Shown here piece after piece: positions 36,228 to 45,459 of a stretch of DNA of 64,000 nucleotides. The stretch's first letter is position 1, and each line of letters begins with the position of its first letter. The notes below the pieces were generated by a model. The model ran no database searches. It saw only the letters and a list, made by a program, of their open reading frames with translations, and had not been told where the DNA came from. The stretch lies in assembly GCF_014643175.1 (NCBI RefSeq), contig NZ_BMJH01000002.1, forward strand, positions 62,001 to 126,000, read 5' to 3'. The translations under genes and the position numbers were made by a program. The stretch is from Hoyosella rhizosphaerae. GTDB taxonomy: Bacteria; Actinomycetota; Actinomycetes; Mycobacteriales; Mycobacteriaceae.

Positions 36228-38125
36228 GGGTTCCCTCCTGTTGTGGCGTCCGTCTTAGGGGCATCAGCGTGCGTGCGCGATAAGTCGCCCCCAGCGAACT
36301 GTGTGCCGTCGCCGTACATGTCGTCGATCAGATTCTCGAAACGCTGCGTCAACGCAGACCGGCGCACCTTCTGTGTCGCTGTAAGTTCGCCGTCGTCATG
36401 GTCAAGCTCTTTGGTGAGAACCCGGAACTTGCGGACGTTTTCAACACGAGCGAACTTGGTGTTGGTCTCGATGACTGCGTGGCGAATCAGTTCGAGCACC
36501 TCAGGCTTGACGCTGAGGTCGCGGTACGTGCTGTAGGTGATGTTGTGACGTGACGCCCAGTCGGAGACGCTGTCGAAGTCGATGCCAATGAGTGCCGTGA
36601 GGTAGGCGCGGCGATCGCCGATAATCACGGCTTCCTTGATGAACGGTGATGTCTTGAGTTGGTTTTCGATTTCTGACGGCGAAATATTCTTGCCGCCCGC
36701 AGTGATGATGATGTCCTTGAGGCGGTCGATTATTCGAAGATAGGTGCCGTCAACCCACTCGCCCACATCGCCGGTGTGGAGCCACCCGTCAGCGTCGATT
36801 GTTTTTGCAGTGGCTTCGGGTTTGTTCCAATAACCGGCGAACGTGCCTGGGTGTCGTGTGAGGATCTCGCCTGTCTGGTCGTCGAGGATGAGCTCGATAC
36901 CGGGAATGGGCTCTCCCACTGTGCCGAGCTTCATGCGCCCTTGCCTGTTAGCCGAGGCGACGGCGCAGTTTTCCGTCATGCCGTATGCCTCGAACATGGG
37001 GACACCAATTGCGAGGAAGAACCTCAACACTTCAGGTGAGATCGGCGCCGCCCCAGATATTGCGGTACGAACTCGGCGCAGACCTAGCTTGTCGCGTAAT
37101 GCCCGCAACACCAGTGGGTAGCCGATGGCGTACAGCGTCCGGGTGGTGACGGTGTGGTTGCCTCCGTGTTTGATGCGAATGTCAGCGATGCCGTCGCCAA
37201 GGATCGTCCCGCACCGGTAAGCGAATTTTTTCACCGGAGATGCGGCCATCATGCGGATCGCTACTGCGGATTGCAGCTTTTCCCAGATGCGCGGTACAGC
37301 GAACAGAACCGTGGGTTGCACCTCTGCGAGGTCGGCGGCCACGGTATCGATTGATTCGGCAAAGTGGACAACAAGTCCGTTTGCGGCGTTGTTCCACACG
37401 GTGAACATGCGTTCTGCGACGTGGCATAGGGGCAGGAACGACAAGGAAACGTCGCGTGGCGATGGCGGTGGATTAACCAGTCCTGTATCGCGAAGAAGTG
37501 CATCAATTGCGTAGTTGATGTTCGCCACCGTGAGCATTGCGCCTTTGGGTGGCCCCGTTGTTCCAGAGGTGTAGATCAACGTGGCGATGTCGTCTGGTGT
37601 TACATGCTTGGCGACGTCATCGAGAAACACTGGATTCTCGTTCGCATGTTGCTCCCCGGCGTCGAGGAGCGCGTCGTACGAAATCAGTCGGGGTTCGCTA
37701 TATGTTGCGAGGCCACGCTTTTCGAAGTACACGACGCGTTCAAGCGTTGGGCAGTTTTCCCACACCTCGAGGACCTTGTCGACCTGTTCCTGGTCTTCGG
37801 CGAAGAGGACACGAATACCCGCGTCATTGAGTTGGTATTGAATCTCAGCCGCAGGGTTGGTGGGGTAGAAGCCAACGGTGATCGCACGCAAGCTCAAGGT
37901 CGCGAGGTCGCAGTACAACCATTCCGACCGATTCTCCGACAAAATGCCGACACGGTCGGTAGCTGTGACGTTCAGCGCTGCGAGACCGTGTGCAAGAGCT
38001 TGAACGGAGTGGTGATACTCGGTCCACGTGATGTTGCGCCACACACCAAGGTTTTTCTCCCGCAGTGCCACCTGATGTGGGTGTTCTGTCGCCCAGGTGG
38101 CAATCCGTTCCGGCAGTGTCGTCAT
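36224..38125 (-). CDS. Long-chain acyl-CoA synthetase (FadD15/FAA1-like) inside the importer operon
   Basis: 633 residues. ANL motifs: TLIYTSGTTGPPKGAMLT (P-loop, about residue 185), FEAYGMTENCA, GWLHTGDVGEW and DRLKDIIITAGGKNISP. It overlaps livG upstream and livH downstream by 4 bp each, so it is an integral part of the transporter operon. It probably traps the imported acid as its CoA ester, which would drive uptake. The C-terminal 25 residues (Thr/Asp-rich) are not conserved. This liv-fadD arrangement is seen elsewhere in bacteria, but its substrate here is unknown. Confidence 0.9.
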   Translation of the reverse strand: MTTLPERIATWATEHPHQVALREKNLGVWRNITWTEYHHSVQALAHGLAALNVTATDRVGILSENRSEWLYCDLATLSLRAITVGFYPTNPAAEIQYQLNDAGIRVLFAEDQEQVDKVLEVWENCPTLERVVYFEKRGLATYSEPRLISYDALLDAGEQHANENPVFLDDVAKHVTPDDIATLIYTSGTTGPPKGAMLTVANINYAIDALLRDTGLVNPPPSPRDVSLSFLPLCHVAERMFTVWNNAANGLVVHFAESIDTVAADLAEVQPTVLFAVPRIWEKLQSAVAIRMMAASPVKKFAYRCGTILGDGIADIRIKHGGNHTVTTRTLYAIGYPLVLRALRDKLGLRRVRTAISGAAPISPEVLRFFLAIGVPMFEAYGMTENCAVASANRQGRMKLGTVGEPIPGIELILDDQTGEILTRHPGTFAGYWNKPEATAKTIDADGWLHTGDVGEWVDGTYLRIIDRLKDIIITAGGKNISPSEIENQLKTSPFIKEAVIIGDRRAYLTALIGIDFDSVSDWASRHNITYSTYRDLSVKPEVLELIRHAVIETNTKFARVENVRKFRVLTKELDHDDGELTATQKVRRSALTQRFENLIDDMYGDGTQFAGGDLSRTHADAPKTDATTGGNP

Positions 38126-38922
38126 GCGTGCCCCGATTCAGCTGCGCCGAGGTACGCGGCAAGCACAGCAGGGTCAGACTGGACGGCAGCCGGTTCGCCG
38201 AGCGCAATTCGGCGACCAAAGTCGAGCACGAGCACACGGTCGGCGAGGTCCATGACAAGTTTCATGTCATGTTCGACCATGATCATGGTGATCCCCATTT
38301 CGGACCGGATGTCGAGGATGTAGCGGGCCATATCTTCAGTTTCTTCGACATTCATCCCCGCGACCGGTTCATCAAGTAGCAGCAGGGACGGTTCCATCGC
38401 GAGTGCGCGGCCTAATTCGACGCGCTTCTTCACTCCGTAGGGCAGCATGCCGACGGGGTAGTTGCGCACTGACTGCAGACTGAGGAATTCGATGAGGTCT
38501 TCCGCGAAACGACGTGCGTCTCGTTCGGCTTGCCGTGCTCGACCAATGCGCAGCGCTGCTTCGATGGTGTTGTACCGAAGATGGATGTGACGGCCGAGTT
38601 TGATGTTGTCGAGCACGGTGAGGTTGTCGAACAGTTCGATGTTCTGGAACATGCGAGCGATGCCAAGTCGAGCAACGACGTCGGGCCGTTTGCCTAGGAT
38701 CGATTCCCCGTTGATCGTGATGGAGCCAGCCTGCGGTCGATACACCCCGGACAGGCAGTTGAACATCGACGTCTTTCCGGCGCCGTTGGGGCCGATGACA
38801 GCAAAAAGTTCGCCCTTCCCGACGCTGAAGCTAATGTCCGACAGTGCTTGTGTGCCACCAAAGCTGAGGCTCACAGCGTCGAGTGTGAGGATGTCACCTG
38901 AAGGCATGGTGTCTGTAGGCAT
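38122..38922 (-). CDS. ABC importer ATPase, LivG type
   Basis: 266 residues from the ATG at 38922, which overlaps the livF stop by one base (TAATG); four extra upstream codons are unlikely. Walker A GPNGAGKTS, signature LPYGVKKRVELGRAL (a YG in place of SG, common in LivG), Walker B LLLLDEPVAGMN and the LivG-specific MVEHDMKLVMDLADRVLVLD. It powers the importer with LivF. Confidence 0.93.
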   Translation of the reverse strand: MPTDTMPSGDILTLDAVSLSFGGTQALSDISFSVGKGELFAVIGPNGAGKTSMFNCLSGVYRPQAGSITINGESILGKRPDVVARLGIARMFQNIELFDNLTVLDNIKLGRHIHLRYNTIEAALRIGRARQAERDARRFAEDLIEFLSLQSVRNYPVGMLPYGVKKRVELGRALAMEPSLLLLDEPVAGMNVEETEDMARYILDIRSEMGITMIMVEHDMKLVMDLADRVLVLDFGRRIALGEPAAVQSDPAVLAAYLGAAESGHA

Positions 38923-39710
38923 TAGGACAACCACCGCTTCCTACGCTTGTAATGCTTGATGTCACGGTATGAAGTGCCCGCGCCTTCCTTGCTGAGGCCG
39001 AGATAGAACTCCTTGATGTCGGCATCGTTCCGCAGTTGTTCTGCAGCGGCGTCCATGACTATGCGGCCGTTTTCCATCACGTAGCCGTGTGAGGCAATCG
39101 ACAGTGCCATCGCAGCGTTTTGTTCGACCAACAAGACGCCCGTGCCTGCTTTGTTGATGTCGACGATGAGATCGCGTATCTGCGCAACAATCCGCGGAGC
39201 GAGGCCGAGGCTTGGCTCGTCAAGGAGTAGGTACCGTGGTTGAGCCATGAGTGCGCGGCCGATCGCGAGCATCTGTTGCTCCCCGCCTGAGAGATAGCCT
39301 GCGCGTGATTTTCTTCGCTCGGCGAGCACCGGGAACATCGTGTAGACGCGGTCGAGGTTGGTGTTGATGGCGCTGCGTGGTTGCGTATGCCCACCCACCC
39401 GAAGGTTTTCGTCGACGGTGAAGTCCACGAAAACTCGTCGTCCCTCCATTACTTGCGACACGCCCGCACCGACGACATCTGATGCGCTGCGCCCGGTGAG
39501 GTCCAGGCCATCGAGAGTGATTTTTCCGGCAGCAATACGGCCACGGTGAATGTCGAGCAGGCCTGTAATAGCTCGCAAGGTGCTCGTCTTTCCGGCGCCG
39601 TTACCGCCAAGAAGTGCAACGATGCTGTCTTGCGGAATCTCAAGGCTGATGCCCTTTGTGACGAGGATGACGTCCTCGTAGACGATCTCGATATTTTCGA
39701 CCTTGAGCAT
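38922..39710 (-). CDS. ABC importer ATPase, LivF type
   Basis: 262 residues. Walker A GGNGAGKTST, signature LSGGEQQMLAIGRAL, Walker B YLLLDEPSLGLAPRIV and the LivF-type VLLVEQNAAMAL. The C-terminus (RDIKHYKRRKRWLS) is longer and more basic than usual. First gene of the six-gene operon livF-livG-fadD-livH-livM-livJ, with overlaps at four of the five junctions. Confidence 0.93.
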   Translation of the reverse strand: MLKVENIEIVYEDVILVTKGISLEIPQDSIVALLGGNGAGKTSTLRAITGLLDIHRGRIAAGKITLDGLDLTGRSASDVVGAGVSQVMEGRRVFVDFTVDENLRVGGHTQPRSAINTNLDRVYTMFPVLAERRKSRAGYLSGGEQQMLAIGRALMAQPRYLLLDEPSLGLAPRIVAQIRDLIVDINKAGTGVLLVEQNAAMALSIASHGYVMENGRIVMDAAAEQLRNDADIKEFYLGLSKEGAGTSYRDIKHYKRRKRWLS

Positions 39711-39803
39711 TCGCCGGTGAGCCCCTCACGGATGTCCGCTATGCCTATCTCGGCTCACCTTATACACATGGTGCGACCTATGTCACAGTTGGAGTCGATT
39801 TGT

Positions 39804-39841
39804 GATCAGCGTGTCACACATATACGCGTGACACGCTGATC
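39804..39841. promoter_or_regulatory. 38-bp perfect palindrome between the unknown gene and livF
   Basis: GATCAGCGTGTCAC - 10 nt - exact complement. It lies 13 bp after the stop of the 39855-41087 gene and 94 bp before the livF start, with both genes reading leftward. It can be a terminator for the former, an operator for the latter, or both. No T-run. Confidence 0.55.
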
Positions 39842-39854
39842 AAGATGAGCTGCG

Positions 39855-41087
39855 TTAGCTGCGTTTGGTGAGCGCCGCAATGTCGCCACCAAGAATGCTC
39901 TGATACGTATCCATCGCTGCGTCCACATCACCGAACTGGTTTCCGATTTCGTGGGTGTTTTGTGCGGACAATTCCCGCAGCCCGGACCGCGAAATCAAAT
40001 CGTCAATCTTGCCGTCTAAGCTGCGGGCACGCCGCACAGTGTTGATGGTCCGCAGCTTGTACTCAGCCTGAGTAAGTAGATCGCCTATTCGGGCGAGAGC
40101 GGAGACTCGTTCCACCAACTGGTCCCACACGGGCACCAGGGCTTCGAACCTCTCCCTGATGTGGTCACGTGCGGCGGCGCTGCTCGTTCGATCCAGCGTG
40201 TTGAGTTCGGTGACAATGATGCGCAGCGCCGCGGTGTCGACCGCGATTTGTGTGAGTTCCTCAGCGAGATCTAGTTGTCCACGCTGCATCGTGAAATGGT
40301 CTGAATGCCAAGCTGACGAATTGCTGATTCGGTCGTACAAAGAACCAGCGAGGTAAAGCAAGGTGTCGTAGCGGTCCGCGAACTGCCCGGGTTCGGGGAT
40401 GAAGGTTGGTAGTTTGGGTCCAGCGGCCCGTCCGAGAAGAAACCGGCGTGTGCCTTCGGAAATGCCAGCGAGGATTTCAGCGGCATGCCCGAGGGGCTTG
40501 TTGAACTGTTCGACCTGCTCGGGTGTGGCCGCCAAGGGTGCCGGGGTGCGGCGCAAGGCGTCAAAAAGTGCTTCGCGTTGGGGATTGTCTAGATGGATTC
40601 CGTCGCGTTTGTCGCGTCGCGCTGCACGAGCATTCTTGGCGAAATGCTTCTCCGAATGCACGAACTGGTCTTGCTTAACTTGTATTTGCTTGCCGAGTTC
40701 GGTGGCGGTGAAGCCAAGGAAAGTTTTTGAGACGCCAAGTTTGGCGGCGTGGAACCGTGCAACGGCACGAGCGTGCTCGTCCGATAGCGCACGCAATTCA
40801 GAGAACCCGCCAATGTCGGGCAAGTCCTTGTTCATGCTTCGGCGCGTGACAAGAACTTCGCGAATATCTTCGTCGACGTATCCCATGGCGATGAGGAGAG
40901 CGGCTTCGTCGGTCAGATCGGGGTGCTCGCCATCAATCTGGCTCTTGCTAATGAATGCGTGCTCGCTCCAATCACGGACTTGATCCGAGATGCGTTCGCG
41001 GCGTTGCTCGACAGTCTCTGACTGGTGCTCCACCAATGAATACGCCGCCGGATCGACACCGTCGGGGCCGTGCGCGCGGCTAGACAT
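39855..41087 (-). CDS. Uncharacterised 410-residue helical protein
   Basis: I do not recognise a family. The sequence is almost entirely helical and charged, without signal peptide or membrane segments. An N-terminal part (QRRERISDQVRDWSEH, then LTDEAALLIAMGYVDEDI) is followed by a basic stretch AKNARAARRDKRDG around residue 160 and a long helical C-terminal half (about 250-390) with heptad-like leucines. It might be a nucleic-acid-associated or scaffold protein. ATG start with GGAGGA upstream. It stands alone between the importer operon and the histidine kinase. Confidence 0.75.
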   Translation of the reverse strand: MSSRAHGPDGVDPAAYSLVEHQSETVEQRRERISDQVRDWSEHAFISKSQIDGEHPDLTDEAALLIAMGYVDEDIREVLVTRRSMNKDLPDIGGFSELRALSDEHARAVARFHAAKLGVSKTFLGFTATELGKQIQVKQDQFVHSEKHFAKNARAARRDKRDGIHLDNPQREALFDALRRTPAPLAATPEQVEQFNKPLGHAAEILAGISEGTRRFLLGRAAGPKLPTFIPEPGQFADRYDTLLYLAGSLYDRISNSSAWHSDHFTMQRGQLDLAEELTQIAVDTAALRIIVTELNTLDRTSSAAARDHIRERFEALVPVWDQLVERVSALARIGDLLTQAEYKLRTINTVRRARSLDGKIDDLISRSGLRELSAQNTHEIGNQFGDVDAAMDTYQSILGGDIAALTKRS

Positions 41088-41234
41088 TAATCCTCCTTGG
41101 ACGCTTCCTACCGCTCATTTTCCCAGCAATCTTCGCGCGAGGGGAGCGAACGTGACTGATTTGACACAGCCGCTGTAACGCCGGGATTTAACCTCGTCTC
41201 GACGATGGTGTCACTTTGCATAGTTGCGGGGCAA

Positions 41235-42509
41235 TTAAAGCAACGCGCGTGCATCTGTGCTTACGGGGCACGCCAGTTCCACGATCGTCCCGCAGTTCGG
41301 CTCACTGTCTACTAGCGCATACCCGCCGTAGCGCGACATACGGTCGTAGATGCTTTGTGAAATGCCGAAACCGAACTCGGTGAGTGGCGGGGAAAACCCA
41401 CAACCTCGGTCCACAATACGAACCTTGACCACGCCTTCATCCACAGTTGCGGTCACCCACGCCTCATGCGTTCCGGCATGCTTAACAACATTGTTGAGCG
41501 CTTCCATGACGGCGCCGCACAAGGCGTCAACGAGGGCCGGTGAAATATTGTCCGGCAATTGGTCGTGTTGATGGTGCACCCTCAGCCCTAGAGTTTCGGC
41601 TTGCGCAATAGTGTCGCTAAGCCTCGTCTCCAGATGGCCTGGTCCTTCATCTTCGGCGCCGCAGATCAGACGACGGACGTAGTCCGCTTCGGCGGCACAA
41701 CGCGCGCGAACTGCATTCTCGCGATAATCCAAACCGCCGCGGGCAATGGCGGTCAAGGTCGTGAGTACCGTGTCATGTAGCCGTCGATGTTGTGCTATCC
41801 GTTCATCAAACCGGGCCTGATTTGCAGCTTTCGTCGCTTCGAGAGCGACTTGGTTCTGCGCAAGAGCATCGAGTGCGCGCCCTTGCGCTATGAGGTGGTA
41901 GCGCAGGAAATAGAAGACAATCGCGAACCAAATGTAGGCGTTGAGCACGCCTACGAATTCTTCAAAGGGCGGACTAAATTCACCGACGCGCAGAGTCGTG
42001 CCACCGAATCGGGCAGCAACGACGAACACCCAGGCGACAAGGATGTGCCTTAACGGCAAAGCTGCGGCAATGAGAGCAACTGTCCCCATAGCTAACCTGC
42101 CGGGCCAGTTCATTCCGCCGAAGACGAAATCATCTCGCATGTTCAGCGACGCAACTATGAGCAACCCCACTATGACCGCAGTATCAACCCACACCAGGTG
42201 GATCGGGAACCAGCCCTGTTTCAGTGTTACGTAGGCGAGATATACGTTCCATGCGATCGCGACGCCAAGTAGGACAAGGTTGAAGTGCGAATTAAAGTAC
42301 GCATCCTCCGGGGCCGCGATGATGGCGATGGGCAACAGTGCGAGGTATGCGGCACGTTGAAAGAGCAGAAGGAGTGCGAGGAGGCGCTTGGCTCGTTCCT
42401 CACCTGGCTGTGACACTGTGTCTTTGATTGCAGTCCACGACAAGAGAGCGCTCAACCTAGGTGACGCAGGTGAGTGCCCTATAGCTGGACCGTTGTGATT
42501 CGGCGCCAC
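41235..42509 (-). CDS. Sensor histidine kinase (NarL-partner type)
   Basis: 424 residues. About six membrane helices occupy residues 40-225 without a large outside domain, suggesting it senses something in or at the membrane. The dimerisation helix carries HRRLHDTVLTTLTAIA with the phospho-acceptor His (about 255). The ATPase has EALNNVVKHAG (N box), DRGCGF (G1) and FGFGISQSI. This is the HisKA_3-like architecture whose partners have LuxR-type DNA-binding domains. The divergent neighbour is its likely partner. Confidence 0.88.
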   Translation of the reverse strand: MAPNHNGPAIGHSPASPRLSALLSWTAIKDTVSQPGEERAKRLLALLLLFQRAAYLALLPIAIIAAPEDAYFNSHFNLVLLGVAIAWNVYLAYVTLKQGWFPIHLVWVDTAVIVGLLIVASLNMRDDFVFGGMNWPGRLAMGTVALIAAALPLRHILVAWVFVVAARFGGTTLRVGEFSPPFEEFVGVLNAYIWFAIVFYFLRYHLIAQGRALDALAQNQVALEATKAANQARFDERIAQHRRLHDTVLTTLTAIARGGLDYRENAVRARCAAEADYVRRLICGAEDEGPGHLETRLSDTIAQAETLGLRVHHQHDQLPDNISPALVDALCGAVMEALNNVVKHAGTHEAWVTATVDEGVVKVRIVDRGCGFSPPLTEFGFGISQSIYDRMSRYGGYALVDSEPNCGTIVELACPVSTDARALL

Positions 42510-42715
42510 GGTAGTCTCCTTCGAGAACCCTCGACGTCGTGCCGTGCGAGTGAAGAAAGTCTACTTACAGCAAAGGCATAATCGAAAAATCTGTGCATAG
42601 GCCAGGAGTGGTGTGGGCGCGGAACCGTGCAGGTTTTCCACCGGGAAACGACAGTAAAGAGCGGTCAAAACTGGGTGCTATCCTGTGTGCTATTCGAATG
42701 ATGCGGGGGTGGGGC

Positions 42716-43363
42716 GTGGTTCGGGTCGCCTTTATCGATGACGACAGAATGCTTCTGGATGGAATAGGTTCGTGGCTTGCTCGGGACGGCAACCTCATCC
42801 TTGAAGGCACGGCTCATACGGTTAACGAATTTCTGGGAAAGAACCCACACGACGTTGACGTCGTTGTGCTTGACCTATTCTTGTCGGACGAGTCCGACCC
42901 CGCCGACAATGTGGCCAAACTTGTGGAAGCCGGGTTCCCAGTCTTGGTTGTCAGTGTTACCCCGCAGGCGGTACATGGGATTGACGTTGTGGCGGCTGGC
43001 GCATCGGGTTATCTCACGAAAGACAACGACCTCGGTACGTTGTCTAACGCCATCAGTGTGGTCGCGCGAGGTGAGATGGCGTATTCGCCCGAGTTGGCGT
43101 TTGCGTGGACGCGAGACACCAGACCATCCAAGCCAAAGCTCTCCGCGCAAGAACGCGCCGTTCTGCTCGATTACGCCACAGGGCTCACGCTGGAGGCGGC
43201 AGCCCGACGTGCGGGTGTCAAGGTGTCAACTGCTAAGTCGTACTTGGATCGCGTGAAAGCGAAATACGCACAAGTGGGTCGTCCCGCGGCGACCAAGCTG
43301 GAACTTGCTAGCAGAGTTAGAGAAGATGGGTTGCAGCGAGAGAGCAAAGGATCTTCGGATTAG
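42716..43363 (+). CDS. Response regulator with LuxR-like output domain
   Basis: 215 residues from the GTG at 42716, preceded by a G-rich site (GGGGGTGGGG); ATGs at 42698 and 42701 are alternatives. Receiver: FIDDDRMLLDGI (acid pocket), phospho-acceptor Asp in VVVLDLFLSD (about 51), LVVSVTP and GYLTKDN with the conserved Lys. Output: LSAQERAVLLDYATGLTLEAAARRAGV..VSTAKSYLDRVKAKYAQ, a four-helix LuxR-like DNA reader. It is divergent from the kinase with about 206 bp between starts. Confidence 0.88.
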   Translation: MVRVAFIDDDRMLLDGIGSWLARDGNLILEGTAHTVNEFLGKNPHDVDVVVLDLFLSDESDPADNVAKLVEAGFPVLVVSVTPQAVHGIDVVAAGASGYLTKDNDLGTLSNAISVVARGEMAYSPELAFAWTRDTRPSKPKLSAQERAVLLDYATGLTLEAAARRAGVKVSTAKSYLDRVKAKYAQVGRPAATKLELASRVREDGLQRESKGSSD

Positions 43364-43393
43364 GTGATTTGCCGTCGAGCGGACCGGTGCGAG

Positions 43394-44284
43394 TCAGAAG
43401 CCCGCGCGTTCAAGTTCATTATCCCAAGCATCGATAAGTTCTTGACCCTGGAATCCTGAGTCGACGAGTGCGCTGTACTTCGCAAGTAGTGCTTCTTTGA
43501 CTGGCTCGTATCGCCTGACAAAGTCTTCTTTGTTGGCGCGCCAATACCCGAGCACGGTCATCTGGGCGCTTGGCACACCACGGCTTGCTCGGAGGTGTTT
43601 GCGAATTGTGCGGGTTGCTGCTGCTTCGGCCGCAACCCACACGTAGCTTGTCTCAGTGAGTGGGGGGAGCGATTCGACAGCATCAGGGAGTGCAGAAGGC
43701 GACGTACCCATGCCGCTGTATGGAAGCCATCGGTAGTCGACAGTGGCTTCGGATTGGACTTCGAGCGCATCACGGGGGTCAATAATTTCGACGATGACTG
43801 TCGCTGTGCTGTCGGCGGGCAGTTCTTCGAGGATGCGACCCACGGCGGGGAGCCCAGTGGCATCCGCGATGAGTACGTAGTGCTCGGTGTTGGCAGGTGG
43901 GGAAAACCACCCGTCAGCTGATGACAGTCCTACAATGTCGCCGGGCTGTGCTGATGCTGCCCATGTCGAGGCTATGCCGCCATCGTGGATGACAAAGTCG
44001 AGCACAAGTTCATGCTGGTCGTGCAACACTTTGCGGACGGTGTAGCTTCGAACTTCCGGTTCGTTGTCTGAGTCTTCGAAGGTCCAGATGCCGTCGCTGA
44101 TTGTGGGTCGTTGTGGTGCGCGTTGGCCTTGGCGGGGGAAGTACACGCCCAGCCGTTCGTCGGGCTTCCCGCTCGTGGTGAAGTGTTGTAGTTCGTCACC
44201 GCCGAATCGAATTCGCATCATATGCGGGGTGATTCGAATTGCTTCATGCACTGTCGCGAGAAAAAAATCGTGCTGGCGCGCCAT
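43394..44284 (-). CDS. NADPH-dependent ferric-siderophore reductase (SIP family)
   Basis: 296 residues. FAD-binding half with RSYTVRKV (flavin-binding RxYT) and the C-terminal SIP NADPH half with LIADATGLPAVGRIL and VWVAAEAAATRTIRKHL. It reduces iron from imported ferric siderophores in the cytoplasm, as ViuB does. An IdeR/DtxR-type box lies just upstream (44300-44318), so expression should rise when iron is scarce. Transcribed alone. No siderophore synthesis or import genes are adjacent. Confidence 0.92.
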   Translation of the reverse strand: MARQHDFFLATVHEAIRITPHMMRIRFGGDELQHFTTSGKPDERLGVYFPRQGQRAPQRPTISDGIWTFEDSDNEPEVRSYTVRKVLHDQHELVLDFVIHDGGIASTWAASAQPGDIVGLSSADGWFSPPANTEHYVLIADATGLPAVGRILEELPADSTATVIVEIIDPRDALEVQSEATVDYRWLPYSGMGTSPSALPDAVESLPPLTETSYVWVAAEAAATRTIRKHLRASRGVPSAQMTVLGYWRANKEDFVRRYEPVKEALLAKYSALVDSGFQGQELIDAWDNELERAGF

Positions 44285-44299
44285 GCCAACCCTCTCATG

Positions 44300-44318
44300 G
44301 TAGGTAACCCTTACCTTG
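44300..44318 (-). promoter_or_regulatory. IdeR/DtxR-type iron box
   Basis: AGGTAA-CCC-TTACCT, a perfect interrupted palindrome matching the core of the DtxR/IdeR consensus (AGGTNAGCCTNACCT), 16-34 bp upstream of the siderophore-reductase start. At this distance iron-loaded repressor would block the promoter. Confidence 0.8.
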
Positions 44319-44377
44319 TGGAGTATGGCAGCAAGCGAGCCAGCACGGGGTCTTACGTCAGCGAGCGACCGAGAGGA

Positions 44378-44776
44378 TCAGCTCAACACCATCGGTGTGA
44401 CGGAGCCGTCCACAGCCCATTCTGAGTAGCGAGGTCCGCACGTCACCGTGATTTCCCCACCGTCATGATCCGCCAATGACAAAGCAACAAAACCAGTTGG
44501 TCCCACGATCGCCTGCCCGTACTCGTCAGCCTCACCCAAAGCGAAACCTTCTGGTGTGGCTTTACAGACATATCCCGGCGTGGCGTTTGTAGCCGCAACG
44601 ATAGTAAACGGGCCGCCTGCGACTGCGTACACATCCAATGCGCCGTGCGCGATTTGAACGTGCTCAACCTCGTCGGCAGTTGCTACGCCAGCGCCAAGGA
44701 GGCTAAGCGCACCGACAGAAGCGGCGGCGATTGAAGTGCCAACAACCCGGCCCAAAGAAATTCCACATGCAGACAT
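44378..44776 (-). CDS. Small secreted protein of unknown function
   Basis: 132 residues. A signal peptide covers about 1-34 (LSLLGAGVATA-DE). The mature part is about 98 residues, beta-rich with two cysteines (YVCKA and VTCGP) that could form a disulfide. ATG with AGGAG. A small inverted repeat GTGACAC/GTGTCAC at 44795-44819 lies in its leader. No family recognised. It converges with nothing; the siderophore reductase lies downstream in the same orientation. Confidence 0.75.
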   Translation of the reverse strand: MSACGISLGRVVGTSIAAASVGALSLLGAGVATADEVEHVQIAHGALDVYAVAGGPFTIVAATNATPGYVCKATPEGFALGEADEYGQAIVGPTGFVALSLADHDGGEITVTCGPRYSEWAVDGSVTPMVLS

Positions 44777-44856
44777 TGCATCTCCTGTCTCAGGGTGACA
44801 CCCACATGACGCGTGTCACTCAGGTTGAGCCTAGGCGATTTCTTGCCCCGTGTGGG

Positions 44857-45459
44857 TTACTCGCTCCGCACATGCAATATGACAAGCAACACGGACGGGA
44901 TTAACGCAGCAACTGCCACCACTTTGCCGATATAGGCCGACGAAAGATCTCCCGCGACCAGCCAACTCGCCGCAACGATACAAATTGCGGCTATCCACAG
45001 CGGAAGAAACACTTTGATCGCCACGGACGAGATTTCCGCGAAACTTACATCCCCCTGCACGCTGATAACAAGCAAGTATGTGGCATATGCCAACGCAAGA
45101 AAAGCTGCGCACAACCACAAGAAATGTTCCCCAGCTAGCCTGGCGAACTGTTCGCCGTCGCCCATCAGTGGCGTGAGAGACACAAGTATCGGCACTACAA
45201 AGAGGGCCACCCAGGGCCATGCCCAACTTTGTTCTGGATCGTCTGTCCTAGTGCGGGCCCGGCGAATCAAACCCGCTGAGATAACAACCCACGCTGGCGC
45301 AAAAACCAACACTGCAACAATGCGTGCGGACGGATTGCCGTCGAGCGCCACCAGCGCTAGGGAGAATATGCCCAGAAACAACAGTATCCCCGCGACGGTT
45401 GCCCGTTGGAACCTCAAAGGTGAATCCGGCCAGGTCCGCCCGCGCTGCACCGTCAGCAC
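44857..45459 (-). CDS. Uncharacterised six-helix membrane protein
   Basis: 200 residues with six predicted membrane helices, starting with GILLFLGIFSLALVAL. The loop RRARTRTDDPEQSWAW is cytoplasmic by the positive-inside rule. The GTG start overlaps the stop of the upstream lipoprotein gene by 7 bp, so the pair is translationally coupled. No family recognised. Confidence 0.72.
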   Translation of the reverse strand: MLTVQRGRTWPDSPLRFQRATVAGILLFLGIFSLALVALDGNPSARIVAVLVFAPAWVVISAGLIRRARTRTDDPEQSWAWPWVALFVVPILVSLTPLMGDGEQFARLAGEHFLWLCAAFLALAYATYLLVISVQGDVSFAEISSVAIKVFLPLWIAAICIVAASWLVAGDLSSAYIGKVVAVAALIPSVLLVILHVRSE

